Shown here in pieces: positions 18,057 through 27,589 of a stretch of DNA of 64,000 nucleotides (its first letter is position 1; the number at the start of each line of letters is the position of its first letter). A program made the translations under genes and the position numbers. The DNA comes from Planococcus liqunii. Lineage in GTDB: Bacteria; Bacillota; Bacilli; Bacillales_A; Planococcaceae. The DNA lies in contig NZ_CP129238.1 of NCBI RefSeq assembly GCF_030413595.1, positions 1,860,001 through 1,924,000 on the forward strand, given 5' to 3'. The notes beneath the pieces were generated by a model. That model had not been told where the DNA came from. It made no database searches and saw only the letters and a list, made by a program, of their open reading frames with translations.

Positions 18057-18743
18057 ATGGAAATGAAGATATTCATCGTGGAAGACGATGCAGCCATATT
18101 CCAGTCATTGAAAGAAGGTTTGGAAAAGTGGGGTATGCAAGTCGTCGGCCCCGCTAATTTCCAGGAAGTGCTCAGCACTTTCCTGAAAGAACAGCCGCAA
18201 CTTGTAATTATGGATATCCAGTTGCCGGTTTATGACGGGTTTTACTGGTGCCGGGAGGTCCGGGCTGTCTCCAAAGTGCCGATTATTTTCCTGTCTTCCC
18301 GCGATCACCCGATGGATATGGTGATGGCGATGCAGATGGGCGCAGATGATTATGTCCAGAAGCCATTTAATTCAGATGTTTTGATGGCGAAAATCCAGGC
18401 GACTTTGCGCCGCGTATATTCCTACGGGGAAGAAGTGTCGACGGATGTAATCGAATGGAACGGCGCAGTGATTGATTTGAAACGCGGCATAATCCGGATG
18501 GGAGACAGCGAAGCGGAATTGACGAAAAACGAGTTTTTCATTTTGGCCGTATTGGTTGAGTCAAAAGATAAAATCGTTTCTCGTGATGAGCTGATACGCA
18601 AACTGTGGGATGATGAACGATTCGTCAACGACAATACATTGACGGTCAATGTAACCCGGCTTCGGCAAAAATTGGCTGAACTGGGCCTGGAAAATGCCAT
18701 CATGACGAAAAAAGGGCTTGGCTATTTGGCAGTCACATTGTAG
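18057..18743 (+). CDS. bceR: Two-component response regulator, BceR-like
   Basis: This 228-residue OmpR-family regulator has a receiver domain (about 3-115; FIVEDD, phosphoacceptor Asp in IMDIQLP, KPF) and a C-terminal winged helix ending with TVNVTRLRQKL. The ATG at 18057 has AAGGAAG 9 nt upstream. It is followed after 14 nt by an intramembrane-sensing kinase and by BceAB-type ABC genes, so it should activate bceAB in response to bacitracin or a related peptide. Confidence 0.9.
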   Translation: MEMKIFIVEDDAAIFQSLKEGLEKWGMQVVGPANFQEVLSTFLKEQPQLVIMDIQLPVYDGFYWCREVRAVSKVPIIFLSSRDHPMDMVMAMQMGADDYVQKPFNSDVLMAKIQATLRRVYSYGEEVSTDVIEWNGAVIDLKRGIIRMGDSEAELTKNEFFILAVLVESKDKIVSRDELIRKLWDDERFVNDNTLTVNVTRLRQKLAELGLENAIMTKKGLGYLAVTL

Positions 18744-18757
18744 AACGGAGGGGTTTT

Positions 18758-19780
18758 TTGTTTTTCACGTATTTAAAGGATATGAAAAGCTGGCTCTTCT
18801 TTTTTCTGTTGGCGCTTCTGGCAGCCGACCTTCTGCTTTTCTTGGATCCGGGAATTGTGGTAAAAATTTCATCCTTGGTGTATCTCAATGCATTGATCTT
18901 GATTGCTTTTTCCATCTTTGTATTTTGGCGTTTCCAAAAAGAAACGGTTTTTATGCGGCAATTGGAAAAACTGGTAGACGAGACCGATTCCGATTGGCAT
19001 GAAGCTTTGCCTGAAAGTGAGTTTGCACGGGACGAAATGATAAATGAACTTTTAAAAGATGCAGGGGTTGCTTTTTCAAAACGATTGAGTGACGTCCGTA
19101 GCAGTACTGTCGTGCAGGGGGAATATACGGCTGCCTGGGTCCATGAAGTGAAGGCGCCCCTTACAGCGATGAAGCTGTTGATTGATGCCAACCAGGACAT
19201 TTCGGTGATGCGCCGAATCGATGCAGAATGGCTGCGCGTGTTCTTATTGGTTGACCAGCAATTATACATATCGCGATTGCCGACGCTGGAACAGGATTAT
19301 GTGCTCGAATCAGTGCCGTTAAAAAGTATGGTAACGGCAGAAGTCCGGGAATTGATGTCCTGGTGCAGGGAAAAGAACATTGCTTTGGAACTGGATGGAT
19401 TGGATAGGATCGTCGTAACAGACCTGAAATGGAGCCGTTTTGTTTTTCGGCAATTATTGACGAATGCAGTGAAGTACAGTCCGATGGATAGGACCATCAC
19501 CGTGGAAGCGCATATGGCAAATACCGGCCAAACCATTTTGTCGGTGAAGGACGAAGGGCCAGGCATACCGGATCATGAAATGCCGCGCATTTTTGATAAA
19601 GGTTTTACTGGAGGCGCCGGCCGTATTCAAAACGCGGCCACAGGGCTGGGGCTGTATTTGGCAAAAACAGTGGCTGAAAAAATGGGCATCGCTTTATCGG
19701 CGTTCTCTGAAGAAAATCAAGGAACAAAAGTCGAAATGGCCTTCCCGCTGGAAAATGAATTTGAACGCATCCGCAAGTGA
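18758..19780 (+). CDS. bceS: Intramembrane-sensing histidine kinase, BceS-like
   Basis: The 340-residue kinase has two N-terminal membrane helices (about 12-30 and 36-56) with almost no extracellular loop, typical of Bce-type kinases that sense through the transporter. The DHp box is WVHEVKAPLTAMK near residue 125. N-box (LLTNAVKYS), G1 (DEGPGIP) and G2 (ATGLGLYL) boxes follow. The TTG start has GGAGGGG just upstream. The final codons and stop form one arm of a 13-bp perfect inverted repeat. Confidence 0.9.
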   Translation: MFFTYLKDMKSWLFFFLLALLAADLLLFLDPGIVVKISSLVYLNALILIAFSIFVFWRFQKETVFMRQLEKLVDETDSDWHEALPESEFARDEMINELLKDAGVAFSKRLSDVRSSTVVQGEYTAAWVHEVKAPLTAMKLLIDANQDISVMRRIDAEWLRVFLLVDQQLYISRLPTLEQDYVLESVPLKSMVTAEVRELMSWCREKNIALELDGLDRIVVTDLKWSRFVFRQLLTNAVKYSPMDRTITVEAHMANTGQTILSVKDEGPGIPDHEMPRIFDKGFTGGAGRIQNAATGLGLYLAKTVAEKMGIALSAFSEENQGTKVEMAFPLENEFERIRK

Positions 19781-19798
19781 CAACATTGTCACTTGCGG
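19771..19798. promoter_or_regulatory. Inverted repeat with a BceR-box-like core
   Basis: CCGCAAGTGACAA and TTGTCACTTGCGG are perfect inverted arms separated by CA. The centre reads TGACA-ACAT-TGTCA, close to the TNACA-N4-TGTAA pattern described for BceR-type regulators. It lies about 85 nt upstream of bceA. It has no strong T-run, so an operator seems more likely than a simple terminator. Confidence 0.6.
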
Positions 19799-19881
19799 CT
19801 TCCTGTTTGTCATGTAAATCAAACGACCTGCAAATTATAAGGCAGTAAGATAGGGATATAAGTAAACAGGGAGGCAATTGT

Positions 19882-20694
19882 ATGACAATGTTAAAAACCA
19901 CTAAAACCGGTAAGACTCAAAAAGCGAAACAAACCGTGCTGCATGCACAGAATGTCCGGAAGTCTTTCGGCTCACGGGGCAATGTCCAGCAAGTTCTGAA
20001 AGGCATCGATTTGCATGTGGAAGAAGGCGAATTTGTCGGAATCATGGGGCCATCAGGGGCAGGCAAAACCACGCTATTGAATGTGCTGGCTACCATTGAC
20101 CGGGCTACAGAAGGCACGATCTTAATTAGCGGGGCAGACATCTCGCGCATGAAAGACGCAAAATTGTCCGCGTTCCGGCGCGATCAGCTTGGATTCATCT
20201 TCCAGGATTATAATCTGCTCGATACATTGACCGTAAAAGAGAACATTTTGCTGCCGATATCGCTCGGCAAAATGAAGAAAAAAGAAGCGGAAGCGGAGTT
20301 CCAGTCGATTTCATCCATTTTAGGAATTACGGAATTGGCAGAAAAATACCCGCACGAAATTTCCGGCGGCCAAAAACAGCGGACTTCAGCTGCGCGCGCA
20401 TTGATCAATAAACCGTCAATGGTGTTTGCTGATGAGCCAACTGGTGCCCTCGACTCCAAGTCGGCTTCTTCGCTGCTCGGTACATTGGCCGACGTTAACC
20501 AAAAACGCGAAGTCACGATTATGATGGTCACCCATGACCCGCTCGCCTCCAGCTACTGCAGTCGGGTTGTCTTTTTAAAAGATGGAAATATTTATTCCGA
20601 ACTTTATAAAGGAAGCAAGTCGAGGCAAGCCTTCTTCCAGGAAATCATGAATGTCCAGGCTGTGCTCGGGGGTGACAGCGTTGACACTCTTTGA
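19882..20694 (+). CDS. bceA: ABC transporter ATP-binding protein, BceA-like
   Basis: This 270-residue ATPase is of the MacB/LolD/BceA type. Walker A is [12 protein letters not shown], signature SGGQKQR, Walker [12 protein letters not shown] and switch THDP. It pairs with the large permease BceB to remove or displace peptide antibiotics such as bacitracin from their lipid targets and to signal to BceS. The ATG follows AGGGAGG. It overlaps bceB. Confidence 0.92.
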   Translation: MTMLKTTKTGKTQKAKQTVLHAQNVRKSFGSRGNVQQVLKGIDLHVEEGEFVGIMGPSGAGKTTLLNVLATIDRATEGTILISGADISRMKDAKLSAFRRDQLGFIFQDYNLLDTLTVKENILLPISLGKMKKKEAEAEFQSISSILGITELAEKYPHEISGGQKQRTSAARALINKPSMVFADEPTGALDSKSASSLLGTLADVNQKREVTIMMVTHDPLASSYCSRVVFLKDGNIYSELYKGSKSRQAFFQEIMNVQAVLGGDSVDTL

Positions 20695-22594
20695 TCTGGT
20701 CATCCGCAGCATGCGGAAAAACATCAAACATTATTACCTGTACTTTTTTGCGCTTATTTTAAGTGTGGTCTTGTATTTTGTGTTTGCCACCTTGCAATAC
20801 GATTCAGCCATTCTGGAGCTAAGCGGAACGAGTATGGGCACCGCTTTTCAGGCAGCCGGGATTCTGCTGTTGTTTATCGCCGGAATTTTCGTGGTTTACG
20901 CCAATTCGATTTTCCTGAAAAGAAGAAGCCGTGAAATCGGGCTTTATCAGTTAATCGGCTTAACGAAACGGGTAGTAGCCAGGCTGCTGATTGTCGAAAA
21001 CATTCTTCTCGGCGTCGGGGCTTTAATCATTGGAATTGCTGTAGGCCTACTCGTTTCCCGGGTGTTCCTGCTGCTGTTGATGAAGCTGATCGGCTACGAA
21101 TCGTTTATCGAAGTGAGTTTTTCCATGGCAGCGGTGGTGCAGACAATCCTCGTGTTTATCGGCATTTTTGCATTAACAACGATTCAAATGATTGTGATGG
21201 TTTTTCGCAACACCTTGCTTTCTTTGTTCAACTCGGACAAAGCAGGCGAACATCCGAAAAAACCGAAAACGGGCGTGTCTGCCTTCTTTGGGGTATTCGG
21301 ACTGCTACTAGTCGGTTTTGGCTACTGGCTGTCGGGACGCATGTTGAACGAACTGTTTTTCTTTAACATCCTGATTGTCTTGGCTGCGGTCATTGCAGGA
21401 ACATATTTGCTGTTCCGCGTCACCATCAGCTGGCTATTGTTTAAAATCCGGAGCCGCAAAGAAGGCCACCTCGGTTTATTGAACAGTCTGTCGTTGGCGC
21501 CGCTCATGCACCGGTTAAAAGGGAACGCCAATTCACTGACGGTCATTACGATTCTGTCTGCGATGACGTTGACGATGGTCGCTTTTTCATATGCGATGTA
21601 TTATGAAACCGAACGGGAAACCGATATCCGGATGCCGTTTGATTTTATGTTTGACAACAATGAGGCACAAGCAAATGAAATTATGGGCGAGATGAACCAA
21701 AAAGGGATCGGCTACCAGCACGGCAAGGTGGACATGCTGGTGGTGCCGACCATGTTCGAACAAGGTGTTTTCCCAGGGGAAAGTTTTGAACGGCCGACGG
21801 CAATTATCAGTGATAAGCAGCTGCAAGCAGCGGGTATCGATATCGCGGCTCCGAAAGACGGATCAGCCAGCTATCATGATGCATCTTCACTTTCCATGTT
21901 CGCAGATTCTGTCGATTTGCCAATTAAAATAGAAATCCAAGATGAAGACCGCACGACCGTCGAGATAACAAAGATGGGCGAACGCAATGTCGTCAATTGG
22001 TCCATCTTTTATGGCCAGCTCGTGGTCAGTGACGAGACTTATCAGTCACTGAAAAACAAATTGTCTGGAATGGAAGGCGCAAAGATAGAATACATCGACG
22101 GCTTTCACATTTTAGAGGAGAAAGACCAAAAAACCGCATCGGCCATTTTCCAGCAGCCGAAATACACTTCAAGTGGACCGCATGTGGATTATTATTCTTC
22201 TTATGAAGAATCGGTTCAGGACAATGGGTTGATGATTTTTATAGCCGGTTTCCTGGGGCTGGTGTTCCTGATTTCAACAGGAAGCATCTTGTATTTCAAG
22301 CAAATGACTGAAGCCGAACAGGAAAAGAAAAGCTATGCAACCCTGCGCCAGCTTGGGTTTACAGGAAAAGAAATCATGAAGGGCATTATCCGCAAGCAAG
22401 TGTTTGTCTTTGGCTTGCCGCTTGCCATCGGTCTGCTGCACTCCATCTTTGCGATGAAAGCTGCATCTTTCTTCTTCCAGTCGGATATCCTGATGCCGGC
22501 AACTCTGGCAATGGGGGTATATACACTGATCTATACGGCGTTTGCATTTTTGACAATCGGCTATTACCGCAAAACGGTAAATGCTGCTCTATAA
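20681..22594 (+). CDS. bceB: ABC transporter permease, BceB-like
   Basis: About 637 residues with ten predicted membrane helices and a large extracellular domain (about 300-520) between helices 7 and 8, the architecture of BceB permeases. FtsX-like segments occur at both ends. A TTG at 20681 after GGGGGTG is preferred; it overlaps bceA by 14 nt. Extracellular-domain specificity determines the peptide recognised, and this cannot be read from sequence. It shares an operon with bceA and ends at a terminator. Confidence 0.9.
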   Translation: MTLFDLVIRSMRKNIKHYYLYFFALILSVVLYFVFATLQYDSAILELSGTSMGTAFQAAGILLLFIAGIFVVYANSIFLKRRSREIGLYQLIGLTKRVVARLLIVENILLGVGALIIGIAVGLLVSRVFLLLLMKLIGYESFIEVSFSMAAVVQTILVFIGIFALTTIQMIVMVFRNTLLSLFNSDKAGEHPKKPKTGVSAFFGVFGLLLVGFGYWLSGRMLNELFFFNILIVLAAVIAGTYLLFRVTISWLLFKIRSRKEGHLGLLNSLSLAPLMHRLKGNANSLTVITILSAMTLTMVAFSYAMYYETERETDIRMPFDFMFDNNEAQANEIMGEMNQKGIGYQHGKVDMLVVPTMFEQGVFPGESFERPTAIISDKQLQAAGIDIAAPKDGSASYHDASSLSMFADSVDLPIKIEIQDEDRTTVEITKMGERNVVNWSIFYGQLVVSDETYQSLKNKLSGMEGAKIEYIDGFHILEEKDQKTASAIFQQPKYTSSGPHVDYYSSYEESVQDNGLMIFIAGFLGLVFLISTGSILYFKQMTEAEQEKKSYATLRQLGFTGKEIMKGIIRKQVFVFGLPLAIGLLHSIFAMKAASFFFQSDILMPATLAMGVYTLIYTAFAFLTIGYYRKTVNAAL

Positions 22595-22597
22595 TAT

Positions 22598-22636
22598 AAA
22601 GCACGAAAAGGACCTTTCCTTTCGTGCTTTTTTTAT
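22598..22636 (+). terminator. Terminator of the bce operon
   Basis: AAAGCACGAAAAGG pairs with CCTTTCGTGCTTT, followed by TTTTTTT. Confidence 0.88.
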
Positions 22637-22747
22637 TCCATTATCATTTTTTTAATGTAATAATTAAGGAATTGGGTATAGAGAAATAGAAGGCACCTTA
22701 TCACCAAGGTGATTAATAGCAATAAAACTGGAAAGGGAGCGATGTTG

Positions 22748-23173
22748 ATGAAAGCAAAATTGAATTGGAACGGCGGAATGGCGTTTAGCGGAGAAACGGA
22801 ATCGGGGCATCACGTGCTATTGGATGCCGGCGAAGAAAATGGCGGAGCCAATAAAGGCCCGCGTCCGACAGAAGTTCTTTTGAATGCGGCTGCTGTCTGC
22901 ACCGGAATGGACATTGTCATGATTCTTGAGAAAATGCGATTCACCATTGACGGGTTCCATATTGAAATCGACGGCACGCGTGCTGAAAATCATCCGAGAC
23001 GCTTTACTGAAATCGCCATTACTTATCATATTGACGGCGAGCTCCCGGAAGACAAAGTGGTCCGGGCCATTAAGTTGTCACGGGATACGTATTGTACCGT
23101 TGTCAATTCGTTGAATGCCGGCATACAGTATCATTATGTATTAAACGAGGAAGAGTCAAAAACCATCCATTAA
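22748..23173 (+). CDS. OsmC-family protein (peroxide-protective or redox)
   Basis: This 141-residue OsmC/Ohr-superfamily protein keeps two Cys: one in AAAVCTGMD (residue about 53) and one in DTYCTV. These form the thiol pair that reduces organic hydroperoxides in the family. ATG 22748 is chosen because GGGAG lies 8 nt upstream. No adjacent OhrR is present. The YhfA-like subgroup is the best fit, where the role is less well defined. Confidence 0.85.
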   Translation: MKAKLNWNGGMAFSGETESGHHVLLDAGEENGGANKGPRPTEVLLNAAAVCTGMDIVMILEKMRFTIDGFHIEIDGTRAENHPRRFTEIAITYHIDGELPEDKVVRAIKLSRDTYCTVVNSLNAGIQYHYVLNEEESKTIH

Positions 23174-23342
23174 AACAGGTTATACGGAAAAGCTATTCGA
23201 TATGAATAATTGTTCTGCGGCAATGAAAATGGGCATGCTGCTTTTTATATTGATTTAGGCATCTTTGCAAATTTCAATCTTTGTGTTGACAGGCGGACCA
23301 GTTACAAAAATATTGACATCTAATATAGTCGCTGAAAAAAAT

Positions 23343-23395
23343 AAAGCCGAATTGGTGCACATTAAAAGTGACACCAATTCGGCTTTTTATTTTTT
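23343..23395. terminator. Bidirectional terminator
   Basis: AAAGCCGAATTGGTG pairs with CACCAATTCGGCTTT, with T-rich runs on both strands. It separates the OsmC gene from the siderophore-binding gene. Confidence 0.88.
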
Positions 23396-23396
23396 G

Positions 23397-24314
23397 TTAG
23401 TTATTGAGAAAAGAATCTTCATAGTACGTTAAAAGCGTCTCCAAAGTAATAGGATCACTGTAAGTAGAAGCTTTCGTATTGATTTCAAACACTTGGCTGT
23501 TTTTCACGGCAGGGATGTTTTTCCAAAGTTCGGTTTCCGTAAACGAGTTGTCTACATCCGGGTTTTTGCTGAAGATGACATAGTCTCCAGCAAAGTCAGG
23601 AAGCACTTCAGAAGAGAACGTATAAACGCCCGATTCAAGTGCCAGTTCCTCTACTTTAGCAGGCATTTTCAAGCCCATACCCTGGTAAAGGATTTCTGTG
23701 CCGCGTGCGTAGTTGTCGCCGAACACGTAAAATTCTTTGTTTCCGCTTTCGATGACCGAAACTGTTGCATCTTCACCGATTTTCGCACGGATTTTCTCAC
23801 CCGCTGCGGCTGTACGTTCCTGGAAGTCTGATACCCAGTCCGTCGCTTCTTTTTCTTTGTTCAGCAATTTGCCGATTTCAACTTGCTGTTCCAAGTAATC
23901 CAGTTTGCCCCAAGTGTAAACGACAGTCGGTGCAATTTCGCTTAATTTGTCGATATTTTTCATGTGGGAACCGGCAATAATCAAATCAGGCTCCAATTCA
24001 AGGACTTTTTCGAGGTTGTCTTCTGTGACGATCTCTGCATCTTTCAGTTTGTCTGCAAATAGGGGATTGGCATTCGTCCACTCATCGATTCCTACAATGT
24101 TACCTTCCAGTGCAAGCACGTTCGGGCCATTTGTCAAAGCGATGATTCGCTTAGGATCTTTCGGAACTTCTACAGGTCCGGTTTCAGACTCATATGTAAT
24201 GGTTTCTGTGTCTTTTTCAGCCTCGGCTGATGAGCTTTTGTTTTCTTTTTCACTGCAGGCACCTAAGATTAGGACCAATAAAAGCAGGAATGGCAATAAA
24301 AATTTCTTCATCAT
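23397..24314 (-). CDS. Iron-siderophore ABC transporter substrate-binding lipoprotein
   Basis: This 305-residue lipoprotein has a signal peptide and lipobox LILGACS (Cys20). It has the class III binding-protein fold of iron/siderophore importers: an N-terminal lobe with PKRIIALTNGPN and a LEPDLIIAGSH motif, and a C-terminal lobe. The start, ATG 24314 (or the adjacent ATG 24311), follows GGAG. A perfect Fur box lies upstream, so expression is iron-repressed. No permease or ATPase gene is adjacent, so it must work with a transporter elsewhere. Confidence 0.88.
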   Translation of the reverse strand: MMKKFLLPFLLLLVLILGACSEKENKSSSAEAEKDTETITYESETGPVEVPKDPKRIIALTNGPNVLALEGNIVGIDEWTNANPLFADKLKDAEIVTEDNLEKVLELEPDLIIAGSHMKNIDKLSEIAPTVVYTWGKLDYLEQQVEIGKLLNKEKEATDWVSDFQERTAAAGEKIRAKIGEDATVSVIESGNKEFYVFGDNYARGTEILYQGMGLKMPAKVEELALESGVYTFSSEVLPDFAGDYVIFSKNPDVDNSFTETELWKNIPAVKNSQVFEINTKASTYSDPITLETLLTYYEDSFLNN

Positions 24315-24333
24315 GACATCTCCTTTTTGACAA

Positions 24334-24348
24334 TGATAATCATTATCA
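24334..24348. promoter_or_regulatory. Fur box
   Basis: TGATAAT-C-ATTATCA is a perfect 7-1-7 inverted repeat just upstream of the siderophore-binding gene, matching the Bacillus Fur consensus. Confidence 0.93.
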
Positions 24349-24420
24349 ATTATTGATAATATAGAAAAAATTCCTTGTTGTCAATAATCTTTTTAATCGA
24401 ATGAAAAGCTTAGCGAATGA

Positions 24421-24457
24421 AAACAATCCCTTCCAAATAAAAAGGAAGGGATTGTTT
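24421..24457 (-). terminator. Terminator of the CNNM operon
   Basis: AAACAATCCCTTCC pairs perfectly with GGAAGGGATTGTTT, and TTTTC follows on the minus strand. Confidence 0.8.
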
Positions 24458-24492
24458 GGATTACCTTATATGATGTTCAAGCGAATTGCAGA

Positions 24493-25548
24493 TTAAACAG
24501 TGCCAGCTTCAAAAGATTCATCGCTGATTTCACCGACGATTTCTTCTAAAATATCTTCCATTGTTACGAGCCCTGCGGTTTTGCCGGCTTGATCCGTCAC
24601 AACAGCCATGTGAATCCGGTTTTGCTGCATATAAGTCAGCACTTTTTGGATCGGCGTGTTTTCAGTGAATCGCGGCATTGCATGCAGGAAGGACTCCGCT
24701 TTTTGGGCCCTGCCGGCTGCCATGCTGGTCAACAGCTCTTTTGTATTGATGAAACCTGCTACATTGTTAATGTCGTTTCCTTCTGTTACGGGATAGCGGG
24801 TAAATTCATGGGCATCAATGACAGAAAAGAATTCTGATTGATCCAAGCTTTTATCAACTGTTATCATCTGGTTTTTGGGAACCATGATGTGTTTGACAAT
24901 CCGCTCATCAAAATCAAAAATGTTCTTCAAGTACGTCAATTCGGTTTGATTGATTTCGCCGCTCTTGTAGCTTTCCGCCATGATCAACTTCAGCTCTTCT
25001 TCTGAATGGGCTTCTTCATGTCCAGCGGGTTCTACTCCAAAAAGTTTCAAGAATAGACGGGCAGAACCGTTCATCACCCATATAAAAGGGTTCATAATTT
25101 TACCGAACCAGTAAAGCGGCGGAGCAAGCAGCAAAGTCATTCGCTCCGCATATTGAATTGCCAAAGTCTTAGGCGCCAATTCTCCGATAACAACGTGAAG
25201 GAAAGTGACGATTCCAAGGGCGATTGCATAAGAAAGGGCGGTAGCTAATGCTTCCGGTACTGCGAAATATTCAAAAACGGGGTGCAGCATTTTTTCGACG
25301 GTCGGTTCCCCTAAAGCCCCAAGGATAAGTGCTGTCACTGTTATCCCCAACTGACAGGCAGAAAGGTAGTAATCCAGCTTATTTGCCACTTCTTTCGCGC
25401 GTATGGCTTTTTTATTGCCTTCTGAAATAAGTTGGTCGATCCGCGACATGCGCACCTTCAAAATTGCGAATTCGGCACCGACGAAGAATGCGGTCGCTAA
25501 GATCATTAAAGCGACCAGTATTAAGTTAATTGTTATTTGTCCGTCCAA
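24493..25548 (-). CDS. CNNM/CorC-type membrane protein lacking the C-terminal CorC domain
   Basis: This 351-residue protein has an N-terminal DUF21/CNNM membrane domain (about 1-190, with DQLISEGNKKA and [15 protein letters not shown]) and a cytoplasmic CBS-pair domain (about 205-345, with TRYPVTEG and [12 protein letters not shown]). It stops after the CBS pair and lacks the CorC/HlyC domain of its 434-residue neighbour. The TTG start at 25548 has no ribosome site at the usual distance. GGAGG lies 27 nt away beyond a hairpin. Relatives such as B. subtilis YhdP/MpfA export Mg2+; the short version here may be a partner. Confidence 0.85.
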   Translation of the reverse strand: MDGQITINLILVALMILATAFFVGAEFAILKVRMSRIDQLISEGNKKAIRAKEVANKLDYYLSACQLGITVTALILGALGEPTVEKMLHPVFEYFAVPEALATALSYAIALGIVTFLHVVIGELAPKTLAIQYAERMTLLLAPPLYWFGKIMNPFIWVMNGSARLFLKLFGVEPAGHEEAHSEEELKLIMAESYKSGEINQTELTYLKNIFDFDERIVKHIMVPKNQMITVDKSLDQSEFFSVIDAHEFTRYPVTEGNDINNVAGFINTKELLTSMAAGRAQKAESFLHAMPRFTENTPIQKVLTYMQQNRIHMAVVTDQAGKTAGLVTMEDILEEIVGEISDESFEAGTV

Positions 25549-25580
25549 TACGGTTCCCCCGAAACGGGGGATTCACCTCC
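25549..25580 (-). promoter_or_regulatory. Ribosome site with hairpin before the start codon (short CNNM gene)
   Basis: GGAGG (25576-25580) lies 27 nt before the TTG start. A hairpin at 25555-25571 (TCCCCC with GGGGGA, 5-nt loop) sits between, leaving 10 unpaired nt. No other start codon is possible at normal spacing. The same layout occurs before the neighbouring gene. Confidence 0.75.
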
Positions 25581-25615
25581 ATTAAGTAGTTAAGCGAAAG
25601 ATTAGTGGCTTCGAT

Positions 25616-26920
25616 TTATTTGCGGTTTTGATGAAACATGACTTGTTTGATTTGCTGATTGTCCATTTCAGTGACTGTCCATAAACCGCTTTCTTCAGTC
25701 AGTGTTTCGCCTGTCTGCACTTCTCCAGCGGTTTTGTAATGAATCCAGCCCCCGATGGTATCAATATCATCGCTTTCCTCAAACTCCACGCCAAAGCGTT
25801 CTTCGAGATCTCTTAAAAGCATGCGGCCATTGATCAAATATTGATGGTCGCTGACTTGGCTAATTTCGGGCTGTTCATCGGCATCAAATTCATCGCGGAT
25901 TTCTCCGACGATTTCTTCCAGTATGTCTTCAAGCGTAATCATGCCGGCTGTACCGCCGTATTCATCTGCAACAATCGCAATATGGACACGTGCTTGCTGC
26001 ATTTTCAGCAAAGCATCCTGCAGACCGGTTTGTTCAAAAACTGTCGGCAATTCACGCACAAATTCCTGAAGCTGCCAAGGGCGTCCGGCGACGATGTGGG
26101 GAAGCATCTTTTTAGCGCTGACAAAACCGATAATGCGGTCCTTGTCGCCTTCTTCCGTTACCGGATAGCGCGTATAGTTATTTTCATCCAGTGTCTCCAC
26201 AATTTCTTCAAGCGGCATATCTTTATCAAGTGTCACCAATTCGGTACGGGGAACCATGATGTCTTTAGCGGACCGTTCGTCGAATGTGAAGACGTTCTCC
26301 ATATAAGACAATTCGGTTTCGTTGAGTTCGCCGCCCTCAAAGCTTTGTGCCATGACGATTTTCAGTTCGTCTTCTGAATAGGCTTGGTCATGTCCTGCCG
26401 GCTGGACGCCAAATGTTCTAAGCAATACACGCGCCGCTCCGTTGAGTGCCCAGATAAAAGGTTTCATGATTTTACCGAACCAATAAAGGGGAGGTGCAAG
26501 CAAAAGAGACATTTTTTCTGCATACTCGATGGCCAGTGTCTTGGGTGCCATCTCGCCAAGGACCACGTGCAAATACGTGACGAGCATGAACGCGATGGCA
26601 TAGGAAGCTGCAGATGCGACAGCATCGGAAACCGCAAAATACTCAAAAATCGGATACATCAAACGCTCGACTGTCGGTTTTCCGAGTGCCCCGAGTCCAA
26701 GTGCCGTTACGGTGATTCCGAGCTGGCAGGCGGACAGGTAATAGTCCAGATCGCCTGCCACTTTCTTGGCCGTTATCGCTTTTTTATTGCCTTCTGCGAT
26801 CAATTGATCAAGCCGGGACATCCGGATTTTTACGACCGCAAATTCCGATCCTACGAAAAAAGCGGTTAACGCAATTAAAATAACCAATAACCCTAAATTC
26901 AACAATGTAATTATGTCCAC
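25616..26920 (-). CDS. CNNM/CorC-type Mg2+ efflux protein, YhdP/MpfA-like
   Basis: This 434-residue protein has a DUF21/CNNM membrane domain (about 1-195), a CBS pair (about 205-340, [22 protein letters not shown]) and a CorC/HlyC domain (about 350-430, ending with the [17 protein letters not shown] start and [13 protein letters not shown]). This is the classic haemolysin C/CorC architecture. Members, such as B. subtilis YhdP and S. aureus MpfA, act in magnesium efflux. It is 36% the same shape as the shorter paralogue downstream and follows a MerR gene, as yhdP does beside yhdQ. The GTG start uses an SD-hairpin-start arrangement. Confidence 0.88.
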   Translation of the reverse strand: MDIITLLNLGLLVILIALTAFFVGSEFAVVKIRMSRLDQLIAEGNKKAITAKKVAGDLDYYLSACQLGITVTALGLGALGKPTVERLMYPIFEYFAVSDAVASAASYAIAFMLVTYLHVVLGEMAPKTLAIEYAEKMSLLLAPPLYWFGKIMKPFIWALNGAARVLLRTFGVQPAGHDQAYSEDELKIVMAQSFEGGELNETELSYMENVFTFDERSAKDIMVPRTELVTLDKDMPLEEIVETLDENNYTRYPVTEEGDKDRIIGFVSAKKMLPHIVAGRPWQLQEFVRELPTVFEQTGLQDALLKMQQARVHIAIVADEYGGTAGMITLEDILEEIVGEIRDEFDADEQPEISQVSDHQYLINGRMLLRDLEERFGVEFEESDDIDTIGGWIHYKTAGEVQTGETLTEESGLWTVTEMDNQQIKQVMFHQNRK

Positions 26921-26952
26921 TAATTTTCCCTCGGTTCGAGGGATTCACCTCC
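26921..26952 (-). promoter_or_regulatory. Ribosome site with hairpin before the start codon (long CNNM gene)
   Basis: GGAGG (26948-26952) lies 27 nt before the GTG start. A 7-bp hairpin at 26927-26943 (TCCCTCG with CGAGGGA, 3-nt loop) lies between them, again leaving 10 unpaired nt. It begins 8 nt after the MerR stop codon. Confidence 0.78.
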
Positions 26953-26960
26953 GATAATAG

Positions 26961-27347
26961 TTACAGCAGCGCAAGGAGGGAAGCGATGGCAACCATCTTG
27001 CTTTCCAGTGCTTTGCTGATTTGGAACTTCACATGGCTTGGCGCATCTTTCAGCTGTTCTTCCAAGCGCGTAATGTTTCGCTGCAGGCATTCAAATTCTT
27101 CATAAACTTCTTCCACCAGCAATTCGGTTTGGGGATTTTCGTTTGTTTCAAGAACGTCTTTGATTTCTGAAATCGACATCCGCTGCTTTTTCAATAACTG
27201 AATTCGTTCAATTGTCTGCAAGGCAGACTCCGGGTACATCCGGTAATTGGTTTTCGTACGTTCTGCAGCAAGGAGGCCGCAATTCGTATAGTAATCAATT
27301 GTTCGCGTCGATACGCCGCTCAACTTCGCAAGTTCACCGATTTTCAT
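26961..27347 (-). CDS. MerR-family regulator
   Basis: This 128-residue regulator has an N-terminal MerR winged helix (MKIGELAKLSGVSTRTIDYYTNCGLL) and a C-terminal coiled coil (about 80-125). ATG 27347 has GGAAGG 5-6 nt upstream. It lacks the C-terminal Cys pair of copper-sensing CueR proteins, so metal binding of that type is not expected. It lies upstream of, and close to, two CNNM genes, as yhdQ does beside yhdP in B. subtilis. It may control them. Confidence 0.83.
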   Translation of the reverse strand: MKIGELAKLSGVSTRTIDYYTNCGLLAAERTKTNYRMYPESALQTIERIQLLKKQRMSISEIKDVLETNENPQTELLVEEVYEEFECLQRNITRLEEQLKDAPSHVKFQISKALESKMVAIASLLALL

Positions 27348-27589
27348 TAAATCCTTCCCAATGCACACGCCTCCTTCTTCAAGTTAAAAAAATTTTATCA
27401 CAAGGCATCAAAAACCATACAGTGATACGTTATGCTTTTTGCCTTTTTTAAAAGTTTCTTTAGGAAAATTGCCATAGTTCCGCCATTTTTTGCTTGAAAA
27501 TAAGTTAGAACATTGTGTGTTCGATAAAAGGTGAAACATCTGGCGGCAAAGAACGTTGATATTAACAATGGATAAATTAAGGAGGGCTT
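27348..27589. other. Intergenic region between divergent genes
   Basis: AT-rich; contains a T-rich stretch around 27430-27460. It must hold both the MerR/CNNM and uppP promoters, but I find no clean -35/-10 pair. Confidence 0.3.
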
